Source: Betaproteobacteria bacterium MOLA814
GTDB taxonomy: Bacteria; Pseudomonadota; Gammaproteobacteria; Burkholderiales; Burkholderiaceae_C
Direction: 5' to 3'
Assembly (NCBI GenBank): GCA_000496475.1
Contig: AYMW01000001.1
Span: 1,001,358 to 1,065,357 of the forward strand
Length of the DNA: 64,000 nucleotides
The notes under the pieces are model-generated. The model made no database searches, was not told where the DNA came from, and saw only the letters and a program-made list of their open reading frames with translations. Below are positions 17,131-25,464 of the stretch, piece after piece; positions within the stretch are counted from its first letter, which is position 1; each line of letters opens with the position of its first letter. The position numbers and the translations under genes were made by a program.

Positions 17131-19071
17131 TTACGCGCCAATCACACCCCCATCGACACGGCTGATGGCTATCACGCTGGAGCGTGGCACGCTGGTGCCG
17201 CCCTGTGGGAAGTGCGACGCCGCCAAGTCTTCACCCGGGTGCTGAACGCCCACAAACATCGTGGTTTGGTCTGGTGTCATCGAAAACCCAGTGATTTCAC
17301 ACGCCACAGGCCCTACCAAGAAGCGGCGTATTTCACCCGTTACAGGATCGCCACAGAGCATTTGGTTGTTACCCATGCCTGCAAACTCACCTGTATTGCT
17401 GTACTTGCCGTCGGTTTGTATCCACAAGCGACCGTCAGCATCGAAGGCAATGCCGTCTGGGCTGTTGAACATGTTGTCGGCGTTCACGTTGGGACTGCCT
17501 CGCTTCAAACTGGTGGGCGAGACCACTGGGTTGCCAGCCAAGACGAACAAGTCCCAACTGAAGGTATTGCTGGCATGGTCATCCCCTGCTGGCATCCAGC
17601 GCAGAATTTGGCCATAGCTGTTTTTGGCACGTGGGTTGGGCCCACCAACGGGCTGGCCGTCATTGCCACGCTTGGAGTTGTTGGTCAAGGTCACATACAC
17701 CTGCTTGCCGCTGGGATGCGCGGCGACCCACTCTGGCCTGTCCATGGTGGTGGCGCCCACAATGGTCGCAGCCAATCGGGCGTGCACCAACACGTCAGCT
17801 TGGGTCTTAAAGCCTTTGTCAGCAGTCAGGCCATGTTTGCCAGCGCTCAACTCAAGCCATTCACCCGTGCCGTCTAGGGCACCTTGTTGTGCATCGAAGC
17901 GCGCCACGTACAAGGTGCCGTCGTCCAGCAAGCTGCTGTTGGCGCTTGGGTTGCTGGCATCAAAGCGTGCGTCAGAGACAAACTTGTACAAGTGCTCACC
18001 ACGCTCGTCATCGCCCATGTAGGCGACCACACGGCCGTCTTTGTTCACCACGATTTCAACGTTTTCGTGCTTAAAACGTCCCAGCGCTGTGCGTTTAACG
18101 GGCGTGCTTGATGGGTCCATGGGGTCAATTTCAACCACCCAACCAAAGCGGTTGGGTTCAGTCGGGTTGTGGCTGAGGTCAAACCGCGCATCAAATTTGT
18201 GCCAGTCGTAACCGGCGCCTTTGGCGCTGATGCCGTAGCGCTTAAATGTGTCGTCTGCAGGCATCTCAGCGGTGGCCCCAAAGTAGCCGTTGAAGTTCTC
18301 TTCGCATGTCAGGTAAGTGCCCCAAGGTGTTCGACCATTGGCGCAGTTGTTGAACGTGCCCAACACCGTCGTGCCGGTTGGGTCGGCCTTGGTTTTCACC
18401 CACTCGCTGCCAGCGACTGGACCCGACAAACGCATGGTGGTGTTGGCGGTGATACGGCGGTTTTTAGGTGCGCCCGTTTGCAACTGCCATTTGCCACCGC
18501 GTTGTTTGACCTCAAATACCGTGACACCGTGCGCGGCTTGGGCTTTGCGCGTATCTTCAAGTGAAGCGCACTGACCAGAGGTGAACAAATACTCGTAGTT
18601 GGTGTACTCGTTGTTGACGGCCATCACACCGTGGTCTTTGCCCATGGCAAAGAAGCTCATGCCGTCGTTGTTGTCGCCCATGGCCAAGGCTTGGCTGGCT
18701 GCGCTGCCACGCGTGGCGGCGTCAAACGCTTGACCACCTTTGAGCACGGGGTCGCCCCACGAGCTCACCACATCCCACTTGTAACCCGCAGGCAACGTTA
18801 TGGTGTCTGCAGCGTTGGCCGCCACAGGCGCAAAGCCCATGCGCGGTGACACCACTGCGTTGCTGGCGTTGTGCGCCATGCCAGCTGGGCTGTGTTTGCT
18901 GGCAGCACTGGCCGCAAAGGGCAGGCCTCCTAGAAAACCAGTGACGCCCAAGGCTGTGGCGCTCACACCAAGGAATCGGCGACGCTGCAAGCCGTGAGCG
19001 ACCAACTTTGAAAAGTCGTCTTCTTGTGTACGTGGGTGGTTGGCCTGCTCGGCCAGATCAAAGCGATTCAT
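17131..19071 (-). CDS. PhoX-family alkaline phosphatase (DUF839), Tat exported
   Basis: A 646-aa protein of the PhoX/DUF839 family. A twin-arginine signal with RRRFLG at 30-35 followed by a hydrophobic stretch ending near AASAA predicts export of a folded metalloenzyme to the periplasm. The body carries family blocks such as WGTYLTCEENFNGYFG, PNRFGWVVEIDP, KHENVEI and the C-terminal PDGIAFDADGRLWIQTDG. PhoX proteins are calcium/iron-dependent phosphomonoesterases; some DUF839 relatives have no proven activity. An 18-bp element upstream resembles a weak Pho box. The gene is downstream of the persulfide dioxygenase on the same strand, 117 nt away, and is probably separately expressed. Confidence 0.88.
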   Translation of the reverse strand: MNRFDLAEQANHPRTQEDDFSKLVAHGLQRRRFLGVSATALGVTGFLGGLPFAASAASKHSPAGMAHNASNAVVSPRMGFAPVAANAADTITLPAGYKWDVVSSWGDPVLKGGQAFDAATRGSAASQALAMGDNNDGMSFFAMGKDHGVMAVNNEYTNYEYLFTSGQCASLEDTRKAQAAHGVTVFEVKQRGGKWQLQTGAPKNRRITANTTMRLSGPVAGSEWVKTKADPTGTTVLGTFNNCANGRTPWGTYLTCEENFNGYFGATAEMPADDTFKRYGISAKGAGYDWHKFDARFDLSHNPTEPNRFGWVVEIDPMDPSSTPVKRTALGRFKHENVEIVVNKDGRVVAYMGDDERGEHLYKFVSDARFDASNPSANSSLLDDGTLYVARFDAQQGALDGTGEWLELSAGKHGLTADKGFKTQADVLVHARLAATIVGATTMDRPEWVAAHPSGKQVYVTLTNNSKRGNDGQPVGGPNPRAKNSYGQILRWMPAGDDHASNTFSWDLFVLAGNPVVSPTSLKRGSPNVNADNMFNSPDGIAFDADGRLWIQTDGKYSNTGEFAGMGNNQMLCGDPVTGEIRRFLVGPVACEITGFSMTPDQTTMFVGVQHPGEDLAASHFPQGGTSVPRSSVIAISRVDGGVIGA

Positions 19072-19137
19072 GGAGTATTCCCCTTGTGCGAATTAAGAAA
19101 CAAAGAAATGTTGCAGATTGCACTGTAGGAATATTGC

Positions 19138-19155
19138 GTGTCAGTTTGATGACAC
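19138..19155 (-). promoter_or_regulatory. 18-bp inverted repeat, weak Pho box-like element upstream of the PhoX gene
   Basis: On the minus strand the element reads GTGTCAT-CAAA-CTGACAC, 67 nt upstream of the phosphatase start. It matches the 7+4+7 Pho box layout at 11 of 14 repeat positions, but it is equally an inverted repeat with arms GTGTCA/TGACAC, so a different dimeric regulator could bind. Confidence 0.4.
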
Positions 19156-19187
19156 GTCGACCGATGGGCCGCACCTATTGGCAGCGA

Positions 19188-20306
19188 TCAATGTTGCTTC
19201 CACGGCAAGCCGCGCGCACGCCAACCACCGCGTGTGCCTCTGTGCGCAAACGTATCTGGATCGCCTTCGAAACCTTCCAAAATATTGAATGCCTGCAGAC
19301 CCAACTCGGTAGCACGTTTGGCCGCAGCAATAGAGCGCACCCCACTGCGACACAGCAGCAACAACTTCAGGTCATCAGCGGCCATGCCTTTGATAGCGTC
19401 GTCAAAGCCCGTATTCATGGCCATGCCCGGCCACTGCTTCCAAGCCAGCGGCACCGCGCCTGGCACAAAGCCCACCCATTCACGCTCTGCATCGGTACGC
19501 ACATCCACAATAACGGCCTCGCCGTTTTGCACCCATTGCCACGCCAACGCACAGGCCACATCACCGGCATAGCCGACGGCCTCTAATGGCACCTCGAGTT
19601 GCTGATGTGCGCCCGCATCGTGGCGCATGCCAGACGTTAAATTGGCGGGTACGGCTTGGTCAATCAACTTGGGACGCGGCAAATTTAACCCATCCATGAT
19701 GGCCACAAACTCAGCCATGGTTTTATTGGCAAAGCGTTGGTTGTTGGTCTTCTCAAAACCCACGGTGGTGTGCGTGCGACCTTGGTAATCGTGGCCTGGC
19801 CATACAGTGGTGGCATCGGGCAAGGTAAACAACTGCTGTGTCACGCTGCGGTACAAATCTTGGGCATTGCCCGATTGAAAGTCAGTGCGCCCGCAGCCAT
19901 TGATGAGCAACGTGTCGCCTGTGAACACATGGTCACGCCAAACAAAACACATGCTGCCAATGGTGTGCCCAGGCGTGTGCAAAGCTGTGATGGACTCAGC
20001 GCCAAAATCAAAGGTATCGCCGTGTTCCATTTGAATATTGGCAGTGGTAATACCGCAGCCTGCAGGAGCGGCTGTTTTTGCACCCGTGTGTTCTACCAAC
20101 TGGTGGGCACTGGTGATGTGGTCAGCGTGTGCGTGGGTCTCAATTGCGTAGCGCAACTGCAAGCCGTGCTGCGCCAGCACAGACAAGTCACGCTCTATCA
20201 GCCCTTCGACTGGGTCAATGATGACGGCGTCTTTACTGGCCTGGTCAAACACAATGTAGGTGTAGGTGCTGGAGACGGTATCGAATAATTGAATGGGGGT
20301 GTTCAT
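19188..20306 (-). CDS. persulfide dioxygenase-rhodanese fusion (Blh/ETHE1-like)
   Basis: A 372-aa two-domain protein. Residues 1-230 are an ETHE1-type metallo-beta-lactamase fold with THAHADH at 57-63, HTPGH at 110-114, TGD at 129-131 and GHD at 171-173, the mononuclear-iron persulfide dioxygenase pattern. Residues about 245-372 are a rhodanese domain with active-site loop CRSGVRS starting at Cys319. Such fusions oxidise glutathione persulfide to sulfite and can transfer sulfane sulfur to give thiosulfate. It lies 27 nt downstream of a CsoR/CstR-like repressor gene on the same strand, matching known sulfide-detoxification operons. ATG 20306 is chosen over TTG 20318. Confidence 0.9.
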   Translation of the reverse strand: MNTPIQLFDTVSSTYTYIVFDQASKDAVIIDPVEGLIERDLSVLAQHGLQLRYAIETHAHADHITSAHQLVEHTGAKTAAPAGCGITTANIQMEHGDTFDFGAESITALHTPGHTIGSMCFVWRDHVFTGDTLLINGCGRTDFQSGNAQDLYRSVTQQLFTLPDATTVWPGHDYQGRTHTTVGFEKTNNQRFANKTMAEFVAIMDGLNLPRPKLIDQAVPANLTSGMRHDAGAHQQLEVPLEAVGYAGDVACALAWQWVQNGEAVIVDVRTDAEREWVGFVPGAVPLAWKQWPGMAMNTGFDDAIKGMAADDLKLLLLCRSGVRSIAAAKRATELGLQAFNILEGFEGDPDTFAHRGTRGGWRARGLPWKQH

Positions 20307-20333
20307 AGGTGCTTTCAATAAAAAAAATATTAG

Positions 20334-20579
20334 TTATGCAAATTTAGCCAACATAGTGGCTACATCATCGGCCTGCATCTCGCCTTGGGCAATGACGCAA
20401 CCCACAAGTGTGAAGAAAGCCTTGTCTAGGGCCTTGCGAGAAGCCGCCATTTGTTGGGCAATTTTTTCACAATCTTCCTCGGCCTCAATCAATCGCTGAA
20501 TGCCGCGCAACTGGCCTTCGACACGCTTTAAACGCAAGGTCAACGCTTTTTTACGCTGTGCATCGGTCACATGGGGCAT
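20334..20579 (-). CDS. CsoR/RcnR-family repressor, CstR-like persulfide sensor
   Basis: An 81-aa all-helical DUF156 protein (LRLKRVEGQLRGIQRLIE at the DNA-binding face). The two conserved cysteines are Cys37 and Cys61. Copper sensors of the family have His four residues before the second Cys; here that position is Thr57, so the Cu(I) site is incomplete, as in the persulfide sensor CstR. The gene directly precedes a persulfide dioxygenase-rhodanese gene, supporting sensing of sulfane sulfur. A CsoR-type operator lies 61-80 nt upstream of its start. Formaldehyde sensors (FrmR) are the main alternative but do not fit the neighbour. Confidence 0.85.
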   Translation of the reverse strand: MPHVTDAQRKKALTLRLKRVEGQLRGIQRLIEAEEDCEKIAQQMAASRKALDKAFFTLVGCVIAQGEMQADDVATMLAKFA

Positions 20580-20617
20580 GGTTGGTCCTAGTCTAAAAAG
20601 CTAACAAATAGCGCTTG

Positions 20618-20659
20618 TTGGATAATACGGGGGCATTGCGTATACTCCCAGTAGTATAC
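20618..20659. promoter_or_regulatory. CsoR/CstR-type operator with overlapping promoter
   Basis: Positions 20640-20659 form an inverted repeat with arms GTATACT and AGTATAC around CCCAGT, i.e. TACT-CCCAGT-AGTA, the layout of CsoR/RcnR-family operators (TACT, G/C tract, AGTA). On the plus strand TTGGAT (20618-20623) and TATACT (20641-20646) are 17 nt apart and could be -35 and -10 boxes, with the -10 inside the operator. On the minus strand the site lies upstream of the repressor gene. The repeat is observed; binding by the adjacent repressor is inferred. Confidence 0.7.
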
Positions 20660-20686
20660 AAAAAACGCCTTGTTGATGAACTTTTA

Positions 20687-20908
20687 TTGTCACCCCTACT
20701 GGCAAGCTGCAACTGCGCCAGTGTGATTGGGCTGGTCAGCTGGCTGGTTGGCTGGTTGGCTACGCCGGCATTCGCGGGGGCTGTTGCACATCTGGTCACG
20801 GCGTGTGCGGCTGCTGACTGGCACAGCCTGCTTTGGCATCAGCTGTGGTTTTTACCTGTCATGGGCCTTGGGATGTGGGTGGCAACCAAGCAACATGCTG
20901 GCGCTTAA
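20687..20908 (+). CDS. possible small membrane protein divergent from the persulfide operon
   Basis: An open frame of about 73 codons with two hydrophobic segments (VIGLVSWLVGWLA and LWFLPVMGLGMWVA) separated by a short polar stretch, ending KQHAGA. I do not recognise the family. The frame extends upstream to 20615, but that would put the operator inside the gene, so a start at TTG 20687 or GTG 20723 is more sensible; neither has a good ribosome-binding site. A plus-strand promoter overlapping the CsoR-type operator would transcribe it. It may be a genuine sulfur-responsive membrane protein or only a chance open frame. Confidence 0.35.
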   Translation: MSPLLASCNCASVIGLVSWLVGWLATPAFAGAVAHLVTACAAADWHSLLWHQLWFLPVMGLGMWVATKQHAGA

Positions 20909-20937
20909 GACGGCATACATCGGGTTAACAAGGCCTG

Positions 20938-20968
20938 ATTGACGTTTACGTAAACGTCAATAGATAAT
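20938..20968 (+). promoter_or_regulatory. 24-bp perfect palindrome overlapping the icmF promoter
   Basis: Positions 20938-20961 are a perfect palindrome whose left arm is ATTGACGTTTAC. It contains a TTGACG -35 box (20939-20944); GATAAT (20963-20968) lies 18 nt on as a -10 box, and icmF starts 34 nt further. A dimeric repressor bound here would block RNA polymerase. The ACGTnnACGT-type core resembles operators reported for branched-chain and acyl-CoA catabolism regulators (LiuR/LiuQ type) in proteobacteria, from memory. No such regulator gene is in the window. Confidence 0.7.
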
Positions 20969-21001
20969 GGCTGTATTGATCAACCCCCACAAGCCATTGC
21001 C

Positions 21002-24000
21002 ATGACCGACCTGTCCGCACACTACCAAGCCCTCGCCAACTACCGCCCAGCGCACAAAGTACGCTTCGTTACCGCCGCGAGTTTGTTTGACGGCCACGAT
21101 GCAGCCATCAACATCATGCGGCGCATTTTGCAGGGCATGGGCGTTGAAGTGATTCACCTTGGACACAACCGCAGCGTTGATGAGGTGGTCAGCACTGCAC
21201 TGCAAGAAGACGTGCAAGGCATTGCCATTAGCTCTTACCAAGGCGGGCATGTTGAGTACTTTAAGTACATGATGGACTTGCTCAAAGCCAAAGGGGGTGA
21301 ACACATTCAAGTCTTTGGCGGCGGCGGCGGCGTGATCGTTGCCGATGAAATTGCCGAACTGCAAGCGTATGGTGTCACCCGCATTTACAGCCCAGAAGAT
21401 GGCCAACGCATGGGCTTGGCCGGCATGATTGGCGACATGGTGATGCGCTGCGACAACGCGCTTGACAGCCACTCACCGACCCACATAGGCGCGATCGAAG
21501 GACATGAGCAAGCCCACTGGCGCGCACTGTCACAGCTCATCACCGCCGTTGAAGCTGGCAGTGCGGATGTCACCCTGATGAACCAGGTGCGCGCGCAGGC
21601 CACGCAAGTACAAACACCCGTCATTGGCATCACCGGCACGGGTGGTGCAGGCAAGTCCTCGCTCACCGATGAGCTCATCAGACGCCTGCGTCTTGACCAA
21701 GACGACGCGCTGCGTGTCGCGCTCATCTCTATTGACCCCAGCCGACGCAAAAGTGGTGGGGCACTGTTGGGCGACCGCATTCGCATGAACGCCATCAACC
21801 CATGGCGTGCGGGCAACCGTGTGTTCATGCGCTCGCTGGCCACACGTGAATTTGGCAGTGAGATTTCAGCGGCACTGCCCGATGTCATTGCCAGCTGCAA
21901 AGCTGCAGGGTTTGACTTGGTCATTGTTGAAACATCTGGCATTGGCCAAGGTGATGCGGCCATCGTGCCGCATGTGGATGTGCCGCTGTACGTCATGACG
22001 CCTGAATTTGGCGCCGCCAGCCAGCTGGAAAAAATTGACATGCTGGACTTTGCACAGTTTGTAGCCATCAACAAGTTTGACCGCAAAGGCGCACCAGATG
22101 CGCTGCGCGATGTGGCCAAACAGGTGCAAAGAAACCGCGGTGACTTTAACAAAATGCCAGATGATATGCCTGTGTTTGGCACCATGGCGTCACGCTTTAA
22201 CGACGACGGTGTCACAGCCCTGTACCAAGCCATGAAGCCCGTCTTGGCGAACTTGGGTTTGACGCTGGGCACTGGAAAACTGCCCAGTGCAGCGGTGCGA
22301 CACAGCTCCAACCAAACCCCAATCGTGCCCCCTGCGCGCTCGCGCTACTTGGCCGAAATCACAGACACAGTGCGCAGCTACAAAGCCAGAGTCAAACGCC
22401 AAGTTGTGTTGGCGCGCGAGATACAGCAGCTCGAAGCTGTGGCGGACATGCTGCGCATCGACAAGCCAGAACGACCCAAAGCGGCAGACGCCGCTTTGGA
22501 CTTGGCATTGGGACGCACCAAGCGCATGGACAGCGACGCACAAGACTTGGTGGCCGCGTGGCCTACACTCCAACAAACCTACGCAGCACCTGAACTGGTG
22601 AGCCACATCCGTGGCAAGGAAATCCGCACATCACTGACCAGCAAGTCGCTGTCAGGAACCGTCATCCGCAAAGTGGCGTTGCCCACCTTCGAAGACCACG
22701 GCGAGATATTAAAGTGGCTGATGCTGGAAAATGTCCCCGGCCTGTTCCCCTACACCGCAGGCACTTTCGCAGTTAAGCGCGAAGGCGAAGACCCCACCCG
22801 CATGTTCGCTGGCGAAGGCGATGCGTTCAGAACCAACCGCCGGTTCAAGCTCTTGTCTGAAGGCATGCCCGCCAAGCGCCTGTCGACCGCGTTTGACTCG
22901 GTCACGCTGTACGGCAACGACCCAGACGTGCGCCCAGACATTTACGGCAAAGTGGGTAACTCGGGTGTGTCGATTGCCACGCTGGACGACATGAAGGTCC
23001 TGTACAGCGGCTTTGATTTGTCCAGCCCGAGCACCAGCGTGTCCATGACCATCAATGGGCCAGCCCCCAGTATTTTGGCCATGTTCATGAACACCGCGAT
23101 TGACCAAGCGGTTGATACATTTACAGCAGACAAAGGTCGCGATCCAAGCGATGTCGAATACAGCGAGCTGCGGGCCTGGGTGCAAGCCAACGTGCGCGGT
23201 ACCGTACAAGCCGATATCTTAAAAGAAGACCAGGGCCAAAACACCTGTATTTTCTCAACAGAATTCAGCCTGAAAGTTATGGGCGATGTGGCGCAGTATT
23301 TTGTGGCGAACAACGTGCGCAACTTTTACTCGGTATCTATCAGTGGCTACCACATAGCCGAGGCGGGAGCCAATCCCATTTCGCAGCTGGCACTCACGCT
23401 GTCCAATGGCTTTACGTTTGTTGAAGCCTACTTGGCACGCGGCATGCACATTGATGACTTTGCGCCCAACTTGTCGTTCTTTTTCAGCAACGGTATGGAC
23501 CCTGAGTACACCGTGCTGGGACGTGTGGCTCGCCGCATTTGGGCAATCACCTTGCGCGACAAATATGGTGCCAATGAGCGCAGCCAAAAACTCAAATACC
23601 ACATACAAACCAGTGGCCGCAGTTTGCACGCACAAGAGATACAGTTCAACGACATTCGCACCACCTTGCAAGCGTTGATTGCCATTTACGACAACTGCAA
23701 CAGCTTGCACACCAATGCGTTTGACGAGGCCATCACTACGCCCACCGAAGAGTCTGTGCGCCGTGCCATGGCCATTCAGCTCATCATCAACCGCGAGTGG
23801 GGCTTGGCGAAGAATGAAAACACCAGCCAAGGCAGCTTTATTATTGAAGAGCTCACCGAACTGCTAGAAGAAGCCGTGCTCACAGAGTTTGAGCGCATAG
23901 CCGACAGAGGCGGCGTGTTGGGTGCCATGGAAACCGGCTACCAGCGCGGCAAGATTCAAGACGAAAGCATGACCTACGAAATGCTCAAGCACACGGGTGA

Positions 24001-24295
24001 GCTGCCCATCATTGGCGTGAACACGTTTCGCAACCCCAACACCGATGACACGCCACAGGTGCTGGAGTTGGCGCGCTCCACAGACGAAGAAAAGCAAAAC
24101 CAACTCGCTCGATTGGGTGACTTCCACAAGCGCCATGCGGACACCGCGCCCGCGGCACTGGAGCGCTTGCGTCAAGCTGTGATTGACAACGCCAACGTCT
24201 TCGAGGTTCTCATGGACGCCGTACGTGTGTGCTCATTGGGACAAATTACAGACGCCTTGTTTGAAGTGGGCGGTCAATACAGACGCAATATGTAA
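21002..24295 (+). CDS. icmF: fused isobutyryl-CoA mutase IcmF
   Basis: A 1097-aa coenzyme B12 enzyme with three parts: an N-terminal B12-binding domain ([11 protein letters not shown], base-off His motif, about 1-150), a MeaB-like G-protein chaperone (P-loop [12 protein letters not shown] near 210-222, then [20 protein letters not shown] and INKFDRKG), and a C-terminal TIM-barrel mutase domain. Phe602 and Gln746 occupy the positions that distinguish isobutyryl-CoA mutase (Phe598/Gln742 in the Cupriavidus enzyme) from methylmalonyl-CoA mutase (Tyr/Arg). It interconverts isobutyryl-CoA and n-butyryl-CoA, linking valine-type acyl-CoA to butyrate metabolism; some homologues also use isovaleryl/pivalyl-CoA. 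It stands alone behind a palindromic operator. Confidence 0.95.
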   Translation: MTDLSAHYQALANYRPAHKVRFVTAASLFDGHDAAINIMRRILQGMGVEVIHLGHNRSVDEVVSTALQEDVQGIAISSYQGGHVEYFKYMMDLLKAKGGEHIQVFGGGGGVIVADEIAELQAYGVTRIYSPEDGQRMGLAGMIGDMVMRCDNALDSHSPTHIGAIEGHEQAHWRALSQLITAVEAGSADVTLMNQVRAQATQVQTPVIGITGTGGAGKSSLTDELIRRLRLDQDDALRVALISIDPSRRKSGGALLGDRIRMNAINPWRAGNRVFMRSLATREFGSEISAALPDVIASCKAAGFDLVIVETSGIGQGDAAIVPHVDVPLYVMTPEFGAASQLEKIDMLDFAQFVAINKFDRKGAPDALRDVAKQVQRNRGDFNKMPDDMPVFGTMASRFNDDGVTALYQAMKPVLANLGLTLGTGKLPSAAVRHSSNQTPIVPPARSRYLAEITDTVRSYKARVKRQVVLAREIQQLEAVADMLRIDKPERPKAADAALDLALGRTKRMDSDAQDLVAAWPTLQQTYAAPELVSHIRGKEIRTSLTSKSLSGTVIRKVALPTFEDHGEILKWLMLENVPGLFPYTAGTFAVKREGEDPTRMFAGEGDAFRTNRRFKLLSEGMPAKRLSTAFDSVTLYGNDPDVRPDIYGKVGNSGVSIATLDDMKVLYSGFDLSSPSTSVSMTINGPAPSILAMFMNTAIDQAVDTFTADKGRDPSDVEYSELRAWVQANVRGTVQADILKEDQGQNTCIFSTEFSLKVMGDVAQYFVANNVRNFYSVSISGYHIAEAGANPISQLALTLSNGFTFVEAYLARGMHIDDFAPNLSFFFSNGMDPEYTVLGRVARRIWAITLRDKYGANERSQKLKYHIQTSGRSLHAQEIQFNDIRTTLQALIAIYDNCNSLHTNAFDEAITTPTEESVRRAMAIQLIINREWGLAKNENTSQGSFIIEELTELLEEAVLTEFERIADRGGVLGAMETGYQRGKIQDESMTYEMLKHTGELPIIGVNTFRNPNTDDTPQVLELARSTDEEKQNQLARLGDFHKRHADTAPAALERLRQAVIDNANVFEVLMDAVRVCSLGQITDALFEVGGQYRRNM

Positions 24296-24328
24296 TGTCT
24301 GCAGACGTCACTGCAACGCCAGCTTCAA

Positions 24329-24346
24329 GCGCACCTGCCGGTGCGC
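24329..24346. terminator. GC-rich hairpin between convergent icmF and MBL genes
   Basis: GCGCACC (24329-24335) and GGTGCGC (24340-24346) pair perfectly across a TGCC loop, 33 nt after the icmF stop and 13 nt before the stop of the convergent gene. It could act in both directions, although neither side has a U-tract. Confidence 0.5.
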
Positions 24347-24359
24347 GCCACAAGCCGCT

Positions 24360-25313
24360 TTATTGAATGCCCTTCAACCCCTCTTGCTCCATCAGCAAGT
24401 AGGTGTTGTAGGCGTTCATGCGGTTGGCGAACTTAAACATGGGTACCGACGCAAACGCCGACCAGTCCACCGCCTCGTAGGCGGACTCAAAAGGCTCGAA
24501 GTTGGCTGCGGCCTCCCCCATGGTTGTGCGCAGGTACACCAAGTAGTCACGCACCAAGGCTATGTCTGACGATGGGTTGGCCGATGCGCCACCGTGTCCT
24601 GGCACCACTGCAGCGGCTGGGTATTGCAACAGGTGCTCCAGGGCCTCAATCCAATGGCTGCTATTGGCTTTGCCTACAAAAGGCAGACGCCCATTGAATA
24701 TCAAGTCGCCAGAGAACAGCACGCGCTCTGATGGCACCCACACGGCCAAGTCTTCAGGCGTGTGGGCAGGCCCCACCACATCGACCTGAAAGGTTGTGCC
24801 CGCCAACTCCATGGTGGTGCTGCTTGTGAGCCACTGATCGGGCGCCACAATGCGGGTGGTGCCGTCAATCCATGGCGCCAAGTCTGTTCGCGACGCCTGT
24901 AAGCGCAGCCTCGCGGTGTCTGAGTACATGTACTCGCGGGCACGCTCTTGTCCAACGATGGCAGCGCCCACTTCTTTAAACGCCTGAAGGCCATAGATAT
25001 GGTCGGCATGGTAGTGCGTGACGATGACGTGGGTGATGGGCTTGTCTGTGATGGCTTTGATCTCAGCAATCAACCGTTTGGCCAACGCAGGTGAGCCCAA
25101 CGCGTCGATCACCACCACGCCTGTGGCGGCCACCACAAACCCCGCATTGCTGATGAAGTTTTGGTTGTCTGTGCTGCCCAGCGCCGCTAAACCTTGCACG
25201 TAAAACGTATGGGGGCCTACTTGCTGTAACACCATGGGCGCAGGTTGTGCGGCCATGGCAAACCCTGTGGCCCACGCACACACCAAACCCACCCACACGC
25301 GTTGCCACTGCAT
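24360..25313 (-). CDS. periplasmic MBL-fold metallo-hydrolase
   Basis: A 317-aa protein with an N-terminal signal peptide (MQWQRVWVGLVCAWATGFAM, cleavage near MAAQ) and a metallo-beta-lactamase fold with VTHYHADH at 98-105, a later VVGPAHTPEDLAVW and VVPGHGG. It resembles the SoxH/quinoprotein-relay group of secreted MBL proteins, whose substrates are mostly unknown. The ATG at 25313 has AGGAG 8 nt upstream and starts the signal peptide; the longer frame to 25421 would bury the signal. The gene is divergent from the MFS transporter and convergent with icmF. Confidence 0.88.
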   Translation of the reverse strand: MQWQRVWVGLVCAWATGFAMAAQPAPMVLQQVGPHTFYVQGLAALGSTDNQNFISNAGFVVAATGVVVIDALGSPALAKRLIAEIKAITDKPITHVIVTHYHADHIYGLQAFKEVGAAIVGQERAREYMYSDTARLRLQASRTDLAPWIDGTTRIVAPDQWLTSSTTMELAGTTFQVDVVGPAHTPEDLAVWVPSERVLFSGDLIFNGRLPFVGKANSSHWIEALEHLLQYPAAAVVPGHGGASANPSSDIALVRDYLVYLRTTMGEAAANFEPFESAYEAVDWSAFASVPMFKFANRMNAYNTYLLMEQEGLKGIQ

Positions 25314-25464
25314 AGCCTTGCTCCTATAAAAATCAATACAAGGTGAATATAAGCGATTGCTCATATGCACACTATATGGCAGCGTTGAAGTTGGGTACAG
25401 TCCTACAGGTGCACACGCCACTGTGATTCACACTTCATCGCAGAACTTTCATTTGAGCCGCCGC

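Noticed and set aside
16732-17877. 381-codon open frame on the plus strand
   Set aside because: It runs antisense across coaX and the PhoX-type phosphatase, both well-supported genes; composition is that of a shadow frame.
20727-20942. 71-codon frame overlapping the small membrane protein frame
   Set aside because: It is an alternative frame of the same DNA with a Trp/Gly repeat from GGTTGGCTGG-like sequence and no start signal.
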